Of a stretch of 64,000 bases of DNA, positions 28,493 through 35,879 are shown piece after piece. Positions within the stretch are counted from its first letter, which is position 1. Each line of letters opens with the position of its first letter. Source of the DNA: CAYYWP01 sp050176585. GTDB lineage: Bacteria > Desulfobacterota > Binatia > HRBIN30 > CADEER01. The stretch is taken from the NCBI GenBank assembly GCA_050176585.1, contig JBFXHX010000003.1, positions 1 to 64,000 on the forward strand, in the 5' to 3' direction. Under the pieces are notes generated by a model, which had not been told where the DNA came from, searched no databases, and was given only the letters and a program-made list of their open reading frames with translations. Made by a program: the position numbers and the translations under genes.

Positions 28493-29659
28493 TCAGAACT
28501 GGCTCGACAGCACCAGCACGGTGTGCGTCGACAACACCCCGCCATTGCCGCTGACCAACGCGACCGTGGCGCCCGGTACCTGGCGTTCCCCGCCGTCACC
28601 GCGCAGCTGGATCACGGCCTCCGAGAGGGGGGTCATGCCCCACATATAGAAGGCCGAGAGCTGTCCACCGCCGGTGTTGACGGGCAGGGCACCGCCCGGC
28701 GCGAGGCGGCCGTCGGCGACGAACGGACCGCCCTCGCCCTTGGCGCAGAACCCGTAATCCTCGAGCGTGACCAACACCGTGAAGGTATAGCAGTCGTACA
28801 ACTCGAGGACGTCCACGTCGGCCAGGCTGAGGTCAGCCATCTCGAAAGCCGTCGCCTTCGCCAATCCAGCGCCGGAGGTCAGCGTCTCCGCGGGATCGCC
28901 GCCGGGGTGTCCTTGTCCAACGCCGAGAATGTAGATCGGCGGACGGCGTCCGTCGCGCGCACGCTCGGCGCTGGTGACGATGACGGCGATGCCGCCATTC
29001 GACACGAGGCAGCAGTCGAACAGATGGAACGGCTCCACCACCCACCGCGAGCGATGGTAATCGTCCAGTGTCATCGGCACATCGTGGAACTGCGCGGCGG
29101 GATTGTGGTTGGCCCATTGCCGCTCGGCGACGGCGATCGCGCCGAGGTGGTCGTTCGTGGTGCCGTATCGATGCATATGGCGCCGCGCGACCATGGCGTA
29201 GAGCGCGTTCACACCGAACTGCCCGTACGCCGCATCGAGACCGCGGGCGAAGGCATAAGCCTCGCCGGAGCCCGCGCGCGCTTCGGCCGACCGGCGCAGC
29301 GGTTTCAGCGGGGCGTCCGAGAACACGCACGCCACCGCAGTGCACGCGCCGCTTGCGACGGCTAGCGCGGCGTACTGGATCATCGCTCCGGCTCCGGCAC
29401 CGCCGCAGCTGATGCTCGCCGAAAGGCGCAAGTCGCGCAGGCCGAGCAGTTGTTGAAGCTGGAAGGACGCCATGTGCGGGTCGCTCCACGACAGGCCGGG
29501 ATTGACCAGCAGGCCGTCGACGTCGCCACGGGTCAAGCTCGTATCGTCCAGAGCCAAACGCACCGCGTCGACCGCAAACCCGAGGTGATTGTGTTCGAAG
29601 ACCTTGCCCTGCGCCGTAATGCCGAGGCCGGCGATCGCCGTACGCCCACGCAGCCTCAT
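28493..29659 (-). CDS. Thiolase-like (SCP2/Ltp2-type) enzyme
   Basis: 388 residues with the thiolase fold. A cysteine (C85 in SISCGGAGAG) occupies the usual nucleophile region, and the ELYDCYTFTVL and PVNTGGGQLSAFY segments correspond to the late thiolase motifs. The canonical GHPxG histidine motif is missing; the equivalent stretch reads AFYMWGM. This fits the non-thiolytic members, such as Ltp2-type retro-aldolases that act with a DUF35 partner, but the reaction cannot be settled here. The DUF35 gene follows after 11 bases. Pathway candidates are fatty acid, aromatic or steroid side-chain breakdown. ATG 29659 is the start. Confidence 0.85.
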   Translation of the reverse strand: MRLRGRTAIAGLGITAQGKVFEHNHLGFAVDAVRLALDDTSLTRGDVDGLLVNPGLSWSDPHMASFQLQQLLGLRDLRLSASISCGGAGAGAMIQYAALAVASGACTAVACVFSDAPLKPLRRSAEARAGSGEAYAFARGLDAAYGQFGVNALYAMVARRHMHRYGTTNDHLGAIAVAERQWANHNPAAQFHDVPMTLDDYHRSRWVVEPFHLFDCCLVSNGGIAVIVTSAERARDGRRPPIYILGVGQGHPGGDPAETLTSGAGLAKATAFEMADLSLADVDVLELYDCYTFTVLVTLEDYGFCAKGEGGPFVADGRLAPGGALPVNTGGGQLSAFYMWGMTPLSEAVIQLRGDGGERQVPGATVALVSGNGGVLSTHTVLVLSSQF

Positions 29660-29731
29660 GAAGTCGCGCTTACTGCGAAGCGCCGGCGCGCGGCAAGTGA
29701 CGTTCGCCGAACGGGCACCGCGGCGGTCCGC

Positions 29732-30010
29732 TCAGCGTTTGAGAACCCGGAACCGGCGGCGCAGCCGCGCGACTTGGTCCTGGACGGAGCTCAGCCGCTG
29801 GGCGTCGACGAGCGCGTGAAACAGCTCGGTGTCGCTCACCTCGGCTTCGACGTCAGCGCCGTGCGCGGTGGCGGCGAGCAGATCGTTGATCAACCGCGGG
29901 ATGTCGCGTTGTGGTACGACCAGATCGCCGCGCCCGAGACTGCCGCTCCAGTTCGCGGCGTATGGTCTCAAGACATCGAGGATGCGTTCCGTGTTGGGCC
30001 GATCAGGCAT
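29732..30010 (-). CDS. Hypothetical protein, 92 aa
   Basis: Not recognised. The frame from ATG 30010 encodes a small soluble, charged protein with mixed helix. It begins MPDRPNTERILDVLRPYA, has a LVVPQRDIPRLINDLLAA helix, and ends in a basic helix (VARLRRRFRVLKR). No signal peptide, metal motif or membrane segment. It lies 72 bases upstream of the thiolase-like gene on the same strand and could belong to that unit. The frame extends seven codons upstream, without support. Confidence 0.5.
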   Translation of the reverse strand: MPDRPNTERILDVLRPYAANWSGSLGRGDLVVPQRDIPRLINDLLAATAHGADVEAEVSDTELFHALVDAQRLSSVQDQVARLRRRFRVLKR

Positions 30011-30205
30011 GCTGCGGAAGCAGGCTACCATACCCGTTGCCGCAGGCGAAATGGTTTACGCGCGCGATGGCGTGCCCGGCGCGCATGCATCGCGGGTGAT
30101 GCGCTCGCGTTTCAGCTCACGGCCGGTGCGCCGTGCGGTGCACGTCGATACGTGGTCGCCGGCTGCACTAACCGGGTGACATGCGCGCCGTAGCGGATCG
30201 GCAGC

Positions 30206-30619
30206 TCAGCGCGCCGTCGATGCGCGTCCGACCGGTGCTGGACCTGCTGCGCCGATCGGAGCAGGTCCGGCGGCACCGATGGGGGCTGGACCGGCGGCGC
30301 CCATCGGCGAGGCACCGGCCGCGCCGATCGGGGCTCGGCCAGCCGCGCCAATCGGCGCGCGGCCCGCGGCACCGAGCGGCGGTGGTCCGGCGGGGCCCAT
30401 CGGCGCGGGTGCGATGACCGCGCGCGGCGACAGACACTCCTGCACCGCCCCAACGGACGCGCCGAGGGCAGTCGCAATCTCTTCGGCGGAGAACCCGTGT
30501 GCCTGCAGCTGTAGAGCTTCGGGGCATCCCTGCGCGAGGCCGAGCTCCGGAGTGGTGATCGCCAGGAGCAAGCCACACGCGGCGATGTCTCGCCACCAGT
30601 TGCAAAAGGTTCTCGACAT
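30206..30619 (-). CDS. Small secreted protein with Gly-Ala-Pro octapeptide repeats
   Basis: 137 residues. A signal peptide (about 1-30, ending ELGLAQ) is followed by a short helical segment at 31-63 with two cysteines (C32, C62) and an HTH-like pattern (GFSAEEIATALGASVGAVQ). Residues 75-130 are seven copies of an eight-residue unit close to GAAGPAPI. Function unknown; the repeat could be a flexible or polyproline-like surface stalk, and the two cysteines could form a disulfide. ATG 30619 has GAGAGGAA just upstream. It is divergent from the murein-recycling operon and shares its hairpin-rich upstream region. Confidence 0.7.
   Translation of the reverse strand: MSRTFCNWWRDIAACGLLLAITTPELGLAQGCPEALQLQAHGFSAEEIATALGASVGAVQECLSPRAVIAPAPMGPAGPPPLGAAGRAPIGAAGRAPIGAAGASPMGAAGPAPIGAAGPAPIGAAGPAPVGRASTAR
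30230..30397 (-). repeat. Seven 24-bp tandem units encoding the GAAGPAPI repeat
   Basis: 168 bases equal seven in-frame 24-base units, each encoding a variant of Gly-Ala-Ala-Gly-x-x-Pro-Ile. Units differ by point changes, and copy number is likely to vary between strains. Confidence 0.8.
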
Positions 30620-30686
30620 CGTGTGTTCCTCTCCGCCGCGACTGAAGCGAGTATACGGCCGCTCCAGAGATGCGGCAATGCGAAAC

Positions 30687-30772
30687 GCGCGCCGCAGGGC
30701 GCGCATCGGCGATTCGCCGCCCTCACACTAGCGGCTTTCGCCGCATCCGCATATCATGCAGCGTTGCTGCAT
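30687..30772. promoter_or_regulatory. Row of four short perfect hairpins between divergent genes
   Basis: Four consecutive small stem-loops lie in 86 bases: GCGCGCC/GGCGCGC (30687-30704), CGGCG/CGCCG (30707-30719), GCGGC/GCCGC (30731-30744) and ATGCAGC/GCTGCAT (30756-30772), with loops of three or four bases. They precede the LD-carboxypeptidase start by about 80 bases and the secreted repeat protein by about 70. A structured leader RNA or clustered operators are possible. Confidence 0.5.
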
Positions 30773-30849
30773 CGGGCACCTGAACGGCGCGCCGATGGCA
30801 GCCAATGTACGCAACGACTTCGGGGACACGGGAAGCAGGGCGACGCAGC

Positions 30850-31752
30850 ATGCGCAAGCCGCGACCGCTACAGCGCGGCGACCTCATCGGCATCGTCGCG
30901 CCGGGGGCGGCGGTCGATGCCGCCGCGGTGGAGACCGGCGCCCGCTGGCTCGAACGAGCCGGCTTTCGCGTGCGTATCGGCGCGGCCACGCTCCGCCAGC
31001 ACGGTTATCTGGCGGGAGGGGACGCGGAACGCCTCGCCGACCTCGCGTCGATGTTTGCCGACGACGAGGTGCGTGCCATCATCGCGGCGCGCGGCGGGTA
31101 CGGCAGCGGGCGCCTGCTGCCCAAGCTGGACGCGCGGGTGGCGCGCGAGCACGCGAAGATCGTCGTCGGGTACAGCGACGTTACGTTCCTGCTGACCTAC
31201 CTCGTGCAGACCGCCGGGCTGGTCGCGTTCCACGGTCCGATGGTCGCGGATTTCGAACCGAATCCCGCCGCGGCCGCCGGGTTGCTGCGTCTGCTGACCG
31301 GTGATCACACGACGTGGAATGCGGCGGCTCGTGAGATCGTCCAGCCCGGCACCGCCGAGGGCATCATCGTCGGTGGATGTCTCTCGATTCTCGTCGCCGG
31401 CCTGGGCACGCCGTATGCGGTGCAGACGAGCGGCCGCCTGCTATTCATCGAGGATGTGAACGAGAAGGCGTATCGCATCGATCGCATGCTCACCCAGCTC
31501 CGGCACGCCGGAAAGCTCGACGAGGTCGCTGGCGTGGTATTCGGCGAGATGCCGGGCTGCAGCGCGCCGGGCGATGCGGTCGGAGTGCGCGAAGTGATCC
31601 ATGAGGCATTTGCCGACGCGCGCTACCCCGTGGTGTTCGGGTTGCCCGCCGGTCATGGTGGCGTGGTTACGCTCCCGGTCGGCGTGAAGGCCCGTTTGGC
31701 GGGGGAGCGGCTGAGTCTCCTCGAGTCTCCGTTGGCGGAGTCGGCCAGGTGA
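30850..31752 (+). CDS. ldcA: LD-carboxypeptidase (LdcA/MccF family, S66)
   Basis: 300 residues of the S66 family. The catalytic triad is visible: Ser109 in VGYSDVTFL, Glu201 in LLFIEDVNEKAYRIDRML and His269 in GLPAGHGG. LdcA removes the terminal D-Ala from murein tetrapeptides in the cytoplasm, giving the tripeptide that Mpl re-uses; MccF relatives instead cleave microcin C. Since mpl lies in the same operon, the recycling role is favoured. ATG 30850 is chosen; an upstream codon in frame adds 15 unsupported residues. Its stop overlaps the GTG start of the next gene by four bases (GTGA). Confidence 0.92.
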   Translation: MRKPRPLQRGDLIGIVAPGAAVDAAAVETGARWLERAGFRVRIGAATLRQHGYLAGGDAERLADLASMFADDEVRAIIAARGGYGSGRLLPKLDARVAREHAKIVVGYSDVTFLLTYLVQTAGLVAFHGPMVADFEPNPAAAAGLLRLLTGDHTTWNAAAREIVQPGTAEGIIVGGCLSILVAGLGTPYAVQTSGRLLFIEDVNEKAYRIDRMLTQLRHAGKLDEVAGVVFGEMPGCSAPGDAVGVREVIHEAFADARYPVVFGLPAGHGGVVTLPVGVKARLAGERLSLLESPLAESAR

Positions 31753-32882
31753 GATTCGCCCACGTCGAGCAGGAAATGACGGCGGCCGTCCAGCGCGGCG
31801 TCTTCCCCGGCGCCGTCCTGCTGGTGCGCGATGCCGCCCGCGCGTGTTTTTACCTGCGCGCCTTCGGCGATCGGCAGACCGATCCGGTGCGGGCGCCGAT
31901 GGAGGAGGGAACGATCTTCGACCTCTCGTCGCTCACCAAGCCGCTGGCGACCACCACCGCGATCATGTTGCTGGTGCGCGATGGCAAGGTCCGCTTGGAC
32001 GACCGCGTCACGCGCTTCCTGCACAATTTCGGCGTGCACGGGAAAACGCACGTCACGCTGCGCCACCTCTTGTCGCATTCCTCCGGGCTCGCAGCATGGC
32101 GCCCCTTCTTCAAAGAGATTCAGCAGATCGAGCGCCGCGGCGAGAAGGTCAATTTCCTCGGCAGCGATGCCGCCAAGGAGTACGTGTACCAGCAGATCAG
32201 CCGCGAGCGCCCGGAGGGGCCGGCCGGCGCCCGGGCTGTCTATAGCGATCTCGGCTTCATGTTATTGGGGGCCTTGGTCGAGCTGGCCAGCGCGACGACG
32301 CTGGACCGATTCTGTCAAGCGCGCATCTTCCGGCCGCTCGGCCTGCGCTCCACGTCGTTCATCGATCTCGGGATGGTGCGCTCGCGGCGCATCGTGCCGA
32401 TGACCGAAATGATTGCCGCCACCGAACGCTGTCCGTGGCGCCAGCGAGTGCTGTGCGGGGAGGTGCACGACGAAAACGCCTACGCGATGGGCGGCGTGGC
32501 CGGGCATGCGGGGCTCTTCGCCTCGGCGCACGACGTGGACATTTTGCTGGCGCGGTTGCGCGCTTGTTGGGCGGAGCGCGACACCTTCATTCCGCCCGCG
32601 ATCGCGCGCGAGTTTTGGACCCGCGATCGAACCGTCGGGTCGACCTGGGCGCTCGGTTGGGACACGCCTTCGCCGAATGTGTCGGCGTCAGGCACCCGTT
32701 TCTCGCCCAACACGGTCGGGCATCTCGGCTTTACCGGTACATCCATATGGATGGACCTCGACCGGGATCGACACGTCGTGTTGCTCAGCAATCGCGTGCA
32801 TCCGAGCCGCGACAACAACTTGATCAAAGACTTTCGACCGTTCATCCACGATCTGATCAACGAAGCGCTCGACGCGTCGTGA
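31749..32882 (+). CDS. Serine hydrolase, class C beta-lactamase / penicillin-binding protein fold
   Basis: 377 residues, no signal peptide. The SxxK nucleophile motif is S61-LTK64. The YxN position reads Y165-SD, and the KTG-like third motif is HLGFTG. The architecture fits esterase, D-amino peptidase or peptidoglycan-peptide hydrolases of the beta-lactamase superfamily. The GTG start overlaps the ldcA stop, and mpl starts seven bases downstream, so it is translated with the recycling enzymes. A cytoplasmic role on muropeptides is inferred from this; the substrate is unknown. Confidence 0.88.
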   Translation: MRFAHVEQEMTAAVQRGVFPGAVLLVRDAARACFYLRAFGDRQTDPVRAPMEEGTIFDLSSLTKPLATTTAIMLLVRDGKVRLDDRVTRFLHNFGVHGKTHVTLRHLLSHSSGLAAWRPFFKEIQQIERRGEKVNFLGSDAAKEYVYQQISRERPEGPAGARAVYSDLGFMLLGALVELASATTLDRFCQARIFRPLGLRSTSFIDLGMVRSRRIVPMTEMIAATERCPWRQRVLCGEVHDENAYAMGGVAGHAGLFASAHDVDILLARLRACWAERDTFIPPAIAREFWTRDRTVGSTWALGWDTPSPNVSASGTRFSPNTVGHLGFTGTSIWMDLDRDRHVVLLSNRVHPSRDNNLIKDFRPFIHDLINEALDAS

Positions 32883-32889
32883 GGGGGGC

Positions 32890-34374
32890 ATGGTGAGTGC
32901 GGGGGAAGAACGACCGCGGATCGGCATCGAGCGGGTGCGCCACGTGCACCTGGTGGCCATTGCCGGAGTCGGCATGGCGGCGCTCGCCGGCATGTTGAAA
33001 CAACGCGGGCTGCGCGTCACTGGCTCCGACGAGGCGATCTACCCGCCCATGAGCAACGTCCTGGCACGGCTCGGCATTCCGGTGATGGAAGGGTATTCGG
33101 CCGCCCACCTGAACCCGCGCCCGGACTTGGTGGTCATTGGCAACAAGGTCACGCGCCAGAACGCCGAGGTGCAGGCGGTGCTCGCTGCGGGGTTGCCGTA
33201 CGTTTCGCTGCCCGAAGCGCTAGGGGAGCTGTTCATTGCCGGAAAGCAATCCCTCGTGGTGGCCGGTACGCACGGGAAGACGACGTCCACGGCAATGCTG
33301 GCACGGGTGCTCGAACGCGCGGGCGCCGATCCGAGCGTAATGGTGGGCGGCGAGAGTTTGGACCTCGGGGGTAATTTCAAGCTCGGCAACGGGCGCTACT
33401 TCGTCGTCGAAGGCGATGAGTACGACAGCGCGTTCTTCGACAAGGGCCCCAAGTTTCTGCACTACCGGCCCGACGCGGTGATTCTCACCGCCGTCGAGTT
33501 CGACCACGCCGACGTCTACGGCGACCTCGCGGCCGTGAAGGCAGCCTTCCGCCGGCTGGTGGCGTTGCTGCCGGCGCACGCGCCGCTGGTCGTCGCGCAC
33601 GGCTTCCCCCATGCGCTCGAGGTGGCGAATGCGGCCGGACAAGCGCGCGTCGTGACGTTCGGGACCGCTCCGGAGGCGGAGTGGCAAGTCACCGACGTAT
33701 GCGATCGCAATGGCTGGCTGACGATGGCGGTGCGCCACCGCGGGCGGCGCGAAGGCGAGCTCATGTTGCGGATGCCCGGTGCGATCAACGCGTTGAACGC
33801 GCTGGGGGTGTACGCCCTCACCCGGGCGCTCGGGTTCGATCATCAAGCGATCGCCGCCGGTCTCGCGCAGTACTCCGGAGTTGCGCGCCGGCAGGAAGTC
33901 GTCGGCGAGTTCCGCGGGGTTACTCTGGTCGACGACTTCGCGCATCATCCCACGGCGGTCGCCGGCACGCTGGCGGCGATGCGCAGCCGCTATCCCGGGC
34001 GGCGGCTGTGGGCGGTGTTCGAGCCGCGCTCGAATACCAGCCGCCGCCGTGTCTTCCAGCGTGACTATGTCGACGCGCTGGCCAGGGCCGATCGAATCAT
34101 CATAAGCGGCGTCGTGCAGAAAGAGAGCGACGTGGTGGCGGCGGAGGATCTCTTCTCCCCGGAGCAGCTGGTCGCGGATCTCACCGCGCGACGCGTGGAC
34201 GCGCGCGCGCTGGAGGCGAGCCATGCGATCGCCTCTGCTCTGGCCGCGGAGGTGCGCGCGGGTGACGTGGTGGTGTTGATGTCCAACGGCGCATTCGGCG
34301 GTCTGCGCGGGAAGTTGGTCGACGCGTTGTCGCCGATCGGCGGCAGGATGGAACCGCATTCTGAGTTGCGCTAG
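32890..34374 (+). CDS. mpl: Mpl, UDP-MurNAc:L-Ala-gamma-D-Glu-meso-Dap ligase
   Basis: 494 residues of the Mur ligase family. Shown are an N-terminal UDP-binding domain (AIAGVGMAALAGMLKQRG), the ATP loop AGTHGKTTSTAML, the Mpl-type GGESLDLGGNF and VEGDEYDSAFFDKGPKF, and the C-terminal DDFAHHPTAVAGTL and EPRSNTSRR. Mpl attaches recovered murein tripeptide to UDP-MurNAc, bypassing MurC/D/E. It is third in the operon after ldcA and the serine hydrolase and seven bases behind the latter. ATG 32890 has GAGGGGG before it. Confidence 0.95.
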   Translation: MVSAGEERPRIGIERVRHVHLVAIAGVGMAALAGMLKQRGLRVTGSDEAIYPPMSNVLARLGIPVMEGYSAAHLNPRPDLVVIGNKVTRQNAEVQAVLAAGLPYVSLPEALGELFIAGKQSLVVAGTHGKTTSTAMLARVLERAGADPSVMVGGESLDLGGNFKLGNGRYFVVEGDEYDSAFFDKGPKFLHYRPDAVILTAVEFDHADVYGDLAAVKAAFRRLVALLPAHAPLVVAHGFPHALEVANAAGQARVVTFGTAPEAEWQVTDVCDRNGWLTMAVRHRGRREGELMLRMPGAINALNALGVYALTRALGFDHQAIAAGLAQYSGVARRQEVVGEFRGVTLVDDFAHHPTAVAGTLAAMRSRYPGRRLWAVFEPRSNTSRRRVFQRDYVDALARADRIIISGVVQKESDVVAAEDLFSPEQLVADLTARRVDARALEASHAIASALAAEVRAGDVVVLMSNGAFGGLRGKLVDALSPIGGRMEPHSELR

Positions 34375-34387
34375 GGTCCGGGCTCCG

Positions 34388-35140
34388 ATGACGGTTGCCA
34401 TTGACAAATCGATCATCGCCAAAGTGCTGTCGCGGGCTTTCGACGACGCCTCGGCAGAGGACATCTTGCGCTGGGCGCTCGACACCTTCGCGCCGCGCAT
34501 CGCCCTGTCGGCCAGCTTCGGCTCACCGGAGGGCCTGGTCCTGCTCGACATGATGCACAAGATCAGTCCGGAGCGGACGCGCGTGTTCACCATCGACACC
34601 GGCCGGCTGCACCAGGAGACCTATGACCTCATGGACCGCGTGCGGGCGCGCTACGACGTGAAGGTGGAGGTGTACTTTCCGCGTCCGGAAACGGTGGAGG
34701 CAATGGTCCGCGAGCACGGGCTCAACTTGTTCTACGACTCGGTCGAGCTGCGGAAAATGTGTTGTGGCGTGCGCAAGGTAGAGCCGCTGTCGCGGGCGCT
34801 CGCAGACCTCGATGCGTGGATCGCCGGGCTACGGCCGTCGCAGTCGGTGACGCGCAGCGATGTCCGCGCCGTCGAGCTCGACGAGGTGCACGGTGGGCGG
34901 ATCAAGCTCAATCCGCTGGCGCGCTGGTCGCGAGAGCAGGTGATGGATTACGTGGAGCGGCACCACGTGCCGGTGAACCGATTGCACGCCCAGGGGTATC
35001 CCAGCATCGGATGTGTGCCGTGCACCCGCTCCATCCAGCCGGGCGAGGACGAGCGCTCTGGCCGGTGGTGGTGGGAGGAGCCCGATTCGCGCGAATGCGG
35101 AATCCACGTAGGCCACGAGGAGAAGGGCTCCGGCATCTGA
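34388..35140 (+). CDS. cysH: Assimilatory APS/PAPS reductase with Fe-S motif
   Basis: 250 residues of the CysH family. The paired cysteines C125C126 and C209xxC212 would bind the 4Fe-4S cluster that marks APS reductases (most PAPS-only enzymes lack them), and C237 in ECGIH is the catalytic cysteine. The nucleotide-binding SASFGSPEG replaces a P-loop. It reduces adenylylsulfate to sulfite with thioredoxin. Its partner sat is 17 kb away on the other strand. It starts 14 bases after mpl and is probably co-transcribed; two hairpins follow the stop. Confidence 0.93.
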   Translation: MTVAIDKSIIAKVLSRAFDDASAEDILRWALDTFAPRIALSASFGSPEGLVLLDMMHKISPERTRVFTIDTGRLHQETYDLMDRVRARYDVKVEVYFPRPETVEAMVREHGLNLFYDSVELRKMCCGVRKVEPLSRALADLDAWIAGLRPSQSVTRSDVRAVELDEVHGGRIKLNPLARWSREQVMDYVERHHVPVNRLHAQGYPSIGCVPCTRSIQPGEDERSGRWWWEEPDSRECGIHVGHEEKGSGI

Positions 35141-35203
35141 CAGTCCGTGTATGCGCGCCCGCGCTGGCCGTAGTGGTGCACGGCGAATGATCCAGGCACG
35201 AGC

Positions 35204-35236
35204 GAGCCGCCGGCGTGTCGCCCGTGCCGGCGGCTC
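35204..35236 (+). terminator. Hairpin after cysH
   Basis: Perfect eleven-base stem GAGCCGCCGGC / GCCGGCGGCTC with an eleven-base loop. No T-run follows. It is a plausible terminator or 3' stabiliser of the ldcA-mpl-cysH unit, 64 bases past the cysH stop. Confidence 0.5.
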
Positions 35237-35266
35237 ACATCCCCGCCCCCATGTAATGCGGTAGAC

Positions 35267-35292
35267 CCGGCGGGCTGGTCAGGCCCCGCCGG
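35267..35292. terminator. Second hairpin between cysH and the XRE gene
   Basis: Eight-base stem CCGGCGGG / CCCGCCGG with a ten-base loop, between the convergent cysH and XRE-regulator genes. It could serve either strand. No T-run. Confidence 0.4.
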
Positions 35293-35324
35293 CGTACACT
35301 GCGGGCTGCTGACTAACGCCGCGT

Positions 35325-35579
35325 TTAGTAGCTCTTCGCTACGTGCCCGATCAGCGGCGAGGGTATCGCCTCCAGATCGATGGGGATCGCCGCCTGGGCT
35401 GCCAAACCCTGCATCGCCTTCCGGGCCAGTCGGCTGGGCTCGATGTGGCCATTCTCCCAGCGGTTGACGGTCGATACGGTCACGCCAATGGCATGTGCGA
35501 ACTCTTCCTGTGTCATGCTGAGCCGCTGCCGAAGCTGCGCGATGACCGAACCGTGCCCGTGGCTTCGCCCGTTTTCCAT
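35325..35579 (-). CDS. Small XRE-family HTH regulator
   Basis: 84 residues with one Cro/C1-type HTH domain at about 14-68: IAQLRQRLSMTQEEFAHAIGV, then TVNRWENG as the recognition helix region and turn. The C-terminal tail is short and has no sensor domain. It is probably a DNA-binding regulator or an antitoxin-like protein, but no toxin is recognisable beside it. The ATG at 35579 overlaps the stop of a small upstream frame as TGATG, with GGGAGAGA as ribosome site inside that frame. Target unknown. Confidence 0.85.
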   Translation of the reverse strand: MENGRSHGHGSVIAQLRQRLSMTQEEFAHAIGVTVSTVNRWENGHIEPSRLARKAMQGLAAQAAIPIDLEAIPSPLIGHVAKSY

Positions 35580-35767
35580 CACTGTCTCTCCCTCCCGAAG
35601 TTTTGTCCGCGTTGGCCCCCGATGTCGCTTTCGCGTGCAACTGCGTTCAGCACGGCACGTGCCATCTTCAGTGGCGAGATTTCGCCGAAATACATGGTGT
35701 GATGCTGTGCGTTAGCCCTGTCGAGAATCCGTCGATTCGTCGAGATCGCGTCGGTCGAGCTGTACAA
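35579..35767 (-). CDS. Possible small protein coupled to the XRE regulator, 62 aa
   Basis: Not recognised and uncertain. The frame from ATG 35767 runs 62 codons and stops exactly over the start of the XRE gene (TGATG), the usual sign of coupled translation. The protein is basic and without membrane segments. GC at third codon positions looks lower than in neighbouring genes. It could be a real small gene, the tail of a decayed one, or chance. The rest of the gap up to 35879 contains only small hairpins (for example GGCGA/TCGCC near 35682) and a weak promoter. Confidence 0.35.
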   Translation of the reverse strand: MYSSTDAISTNRRILDRANAQHHTMYFGEISPLKMARAVLNAVARESDIGGQRGQNFGRERQ

Positions 35768-35839
35768 CGCGCGGACGGCGGGCGCTGGCTGCCGCGCGCA
35801 GTCGCGCGATTTTGCTGCAGTTCAGCGCCAATTACGCTG

Positions 35840-35870
35840 TTGACCCATTCTCGACACCGCGGCATAGACT
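35840..35870 (+). promoter_or_regulatory. Weak sigma70-like promoter before the dockerin gene
   Basis: TTGACC at 35840-35845 is followed after 17-19 bases by CATAGA/TAGACT. The predicted transcript start would be only a few bases before GTG 35880, giving a nearly leaderless message or implying a later start codon. Confidence 0.3.
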
Positions 35871-35879
35871 GAAGAAATC

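Noticed and set aside
30230..30397. CRISPR-like or minisatellite array
   Set aside because: The 24-bp units are contiguous, in frame and coding, with no spacers.
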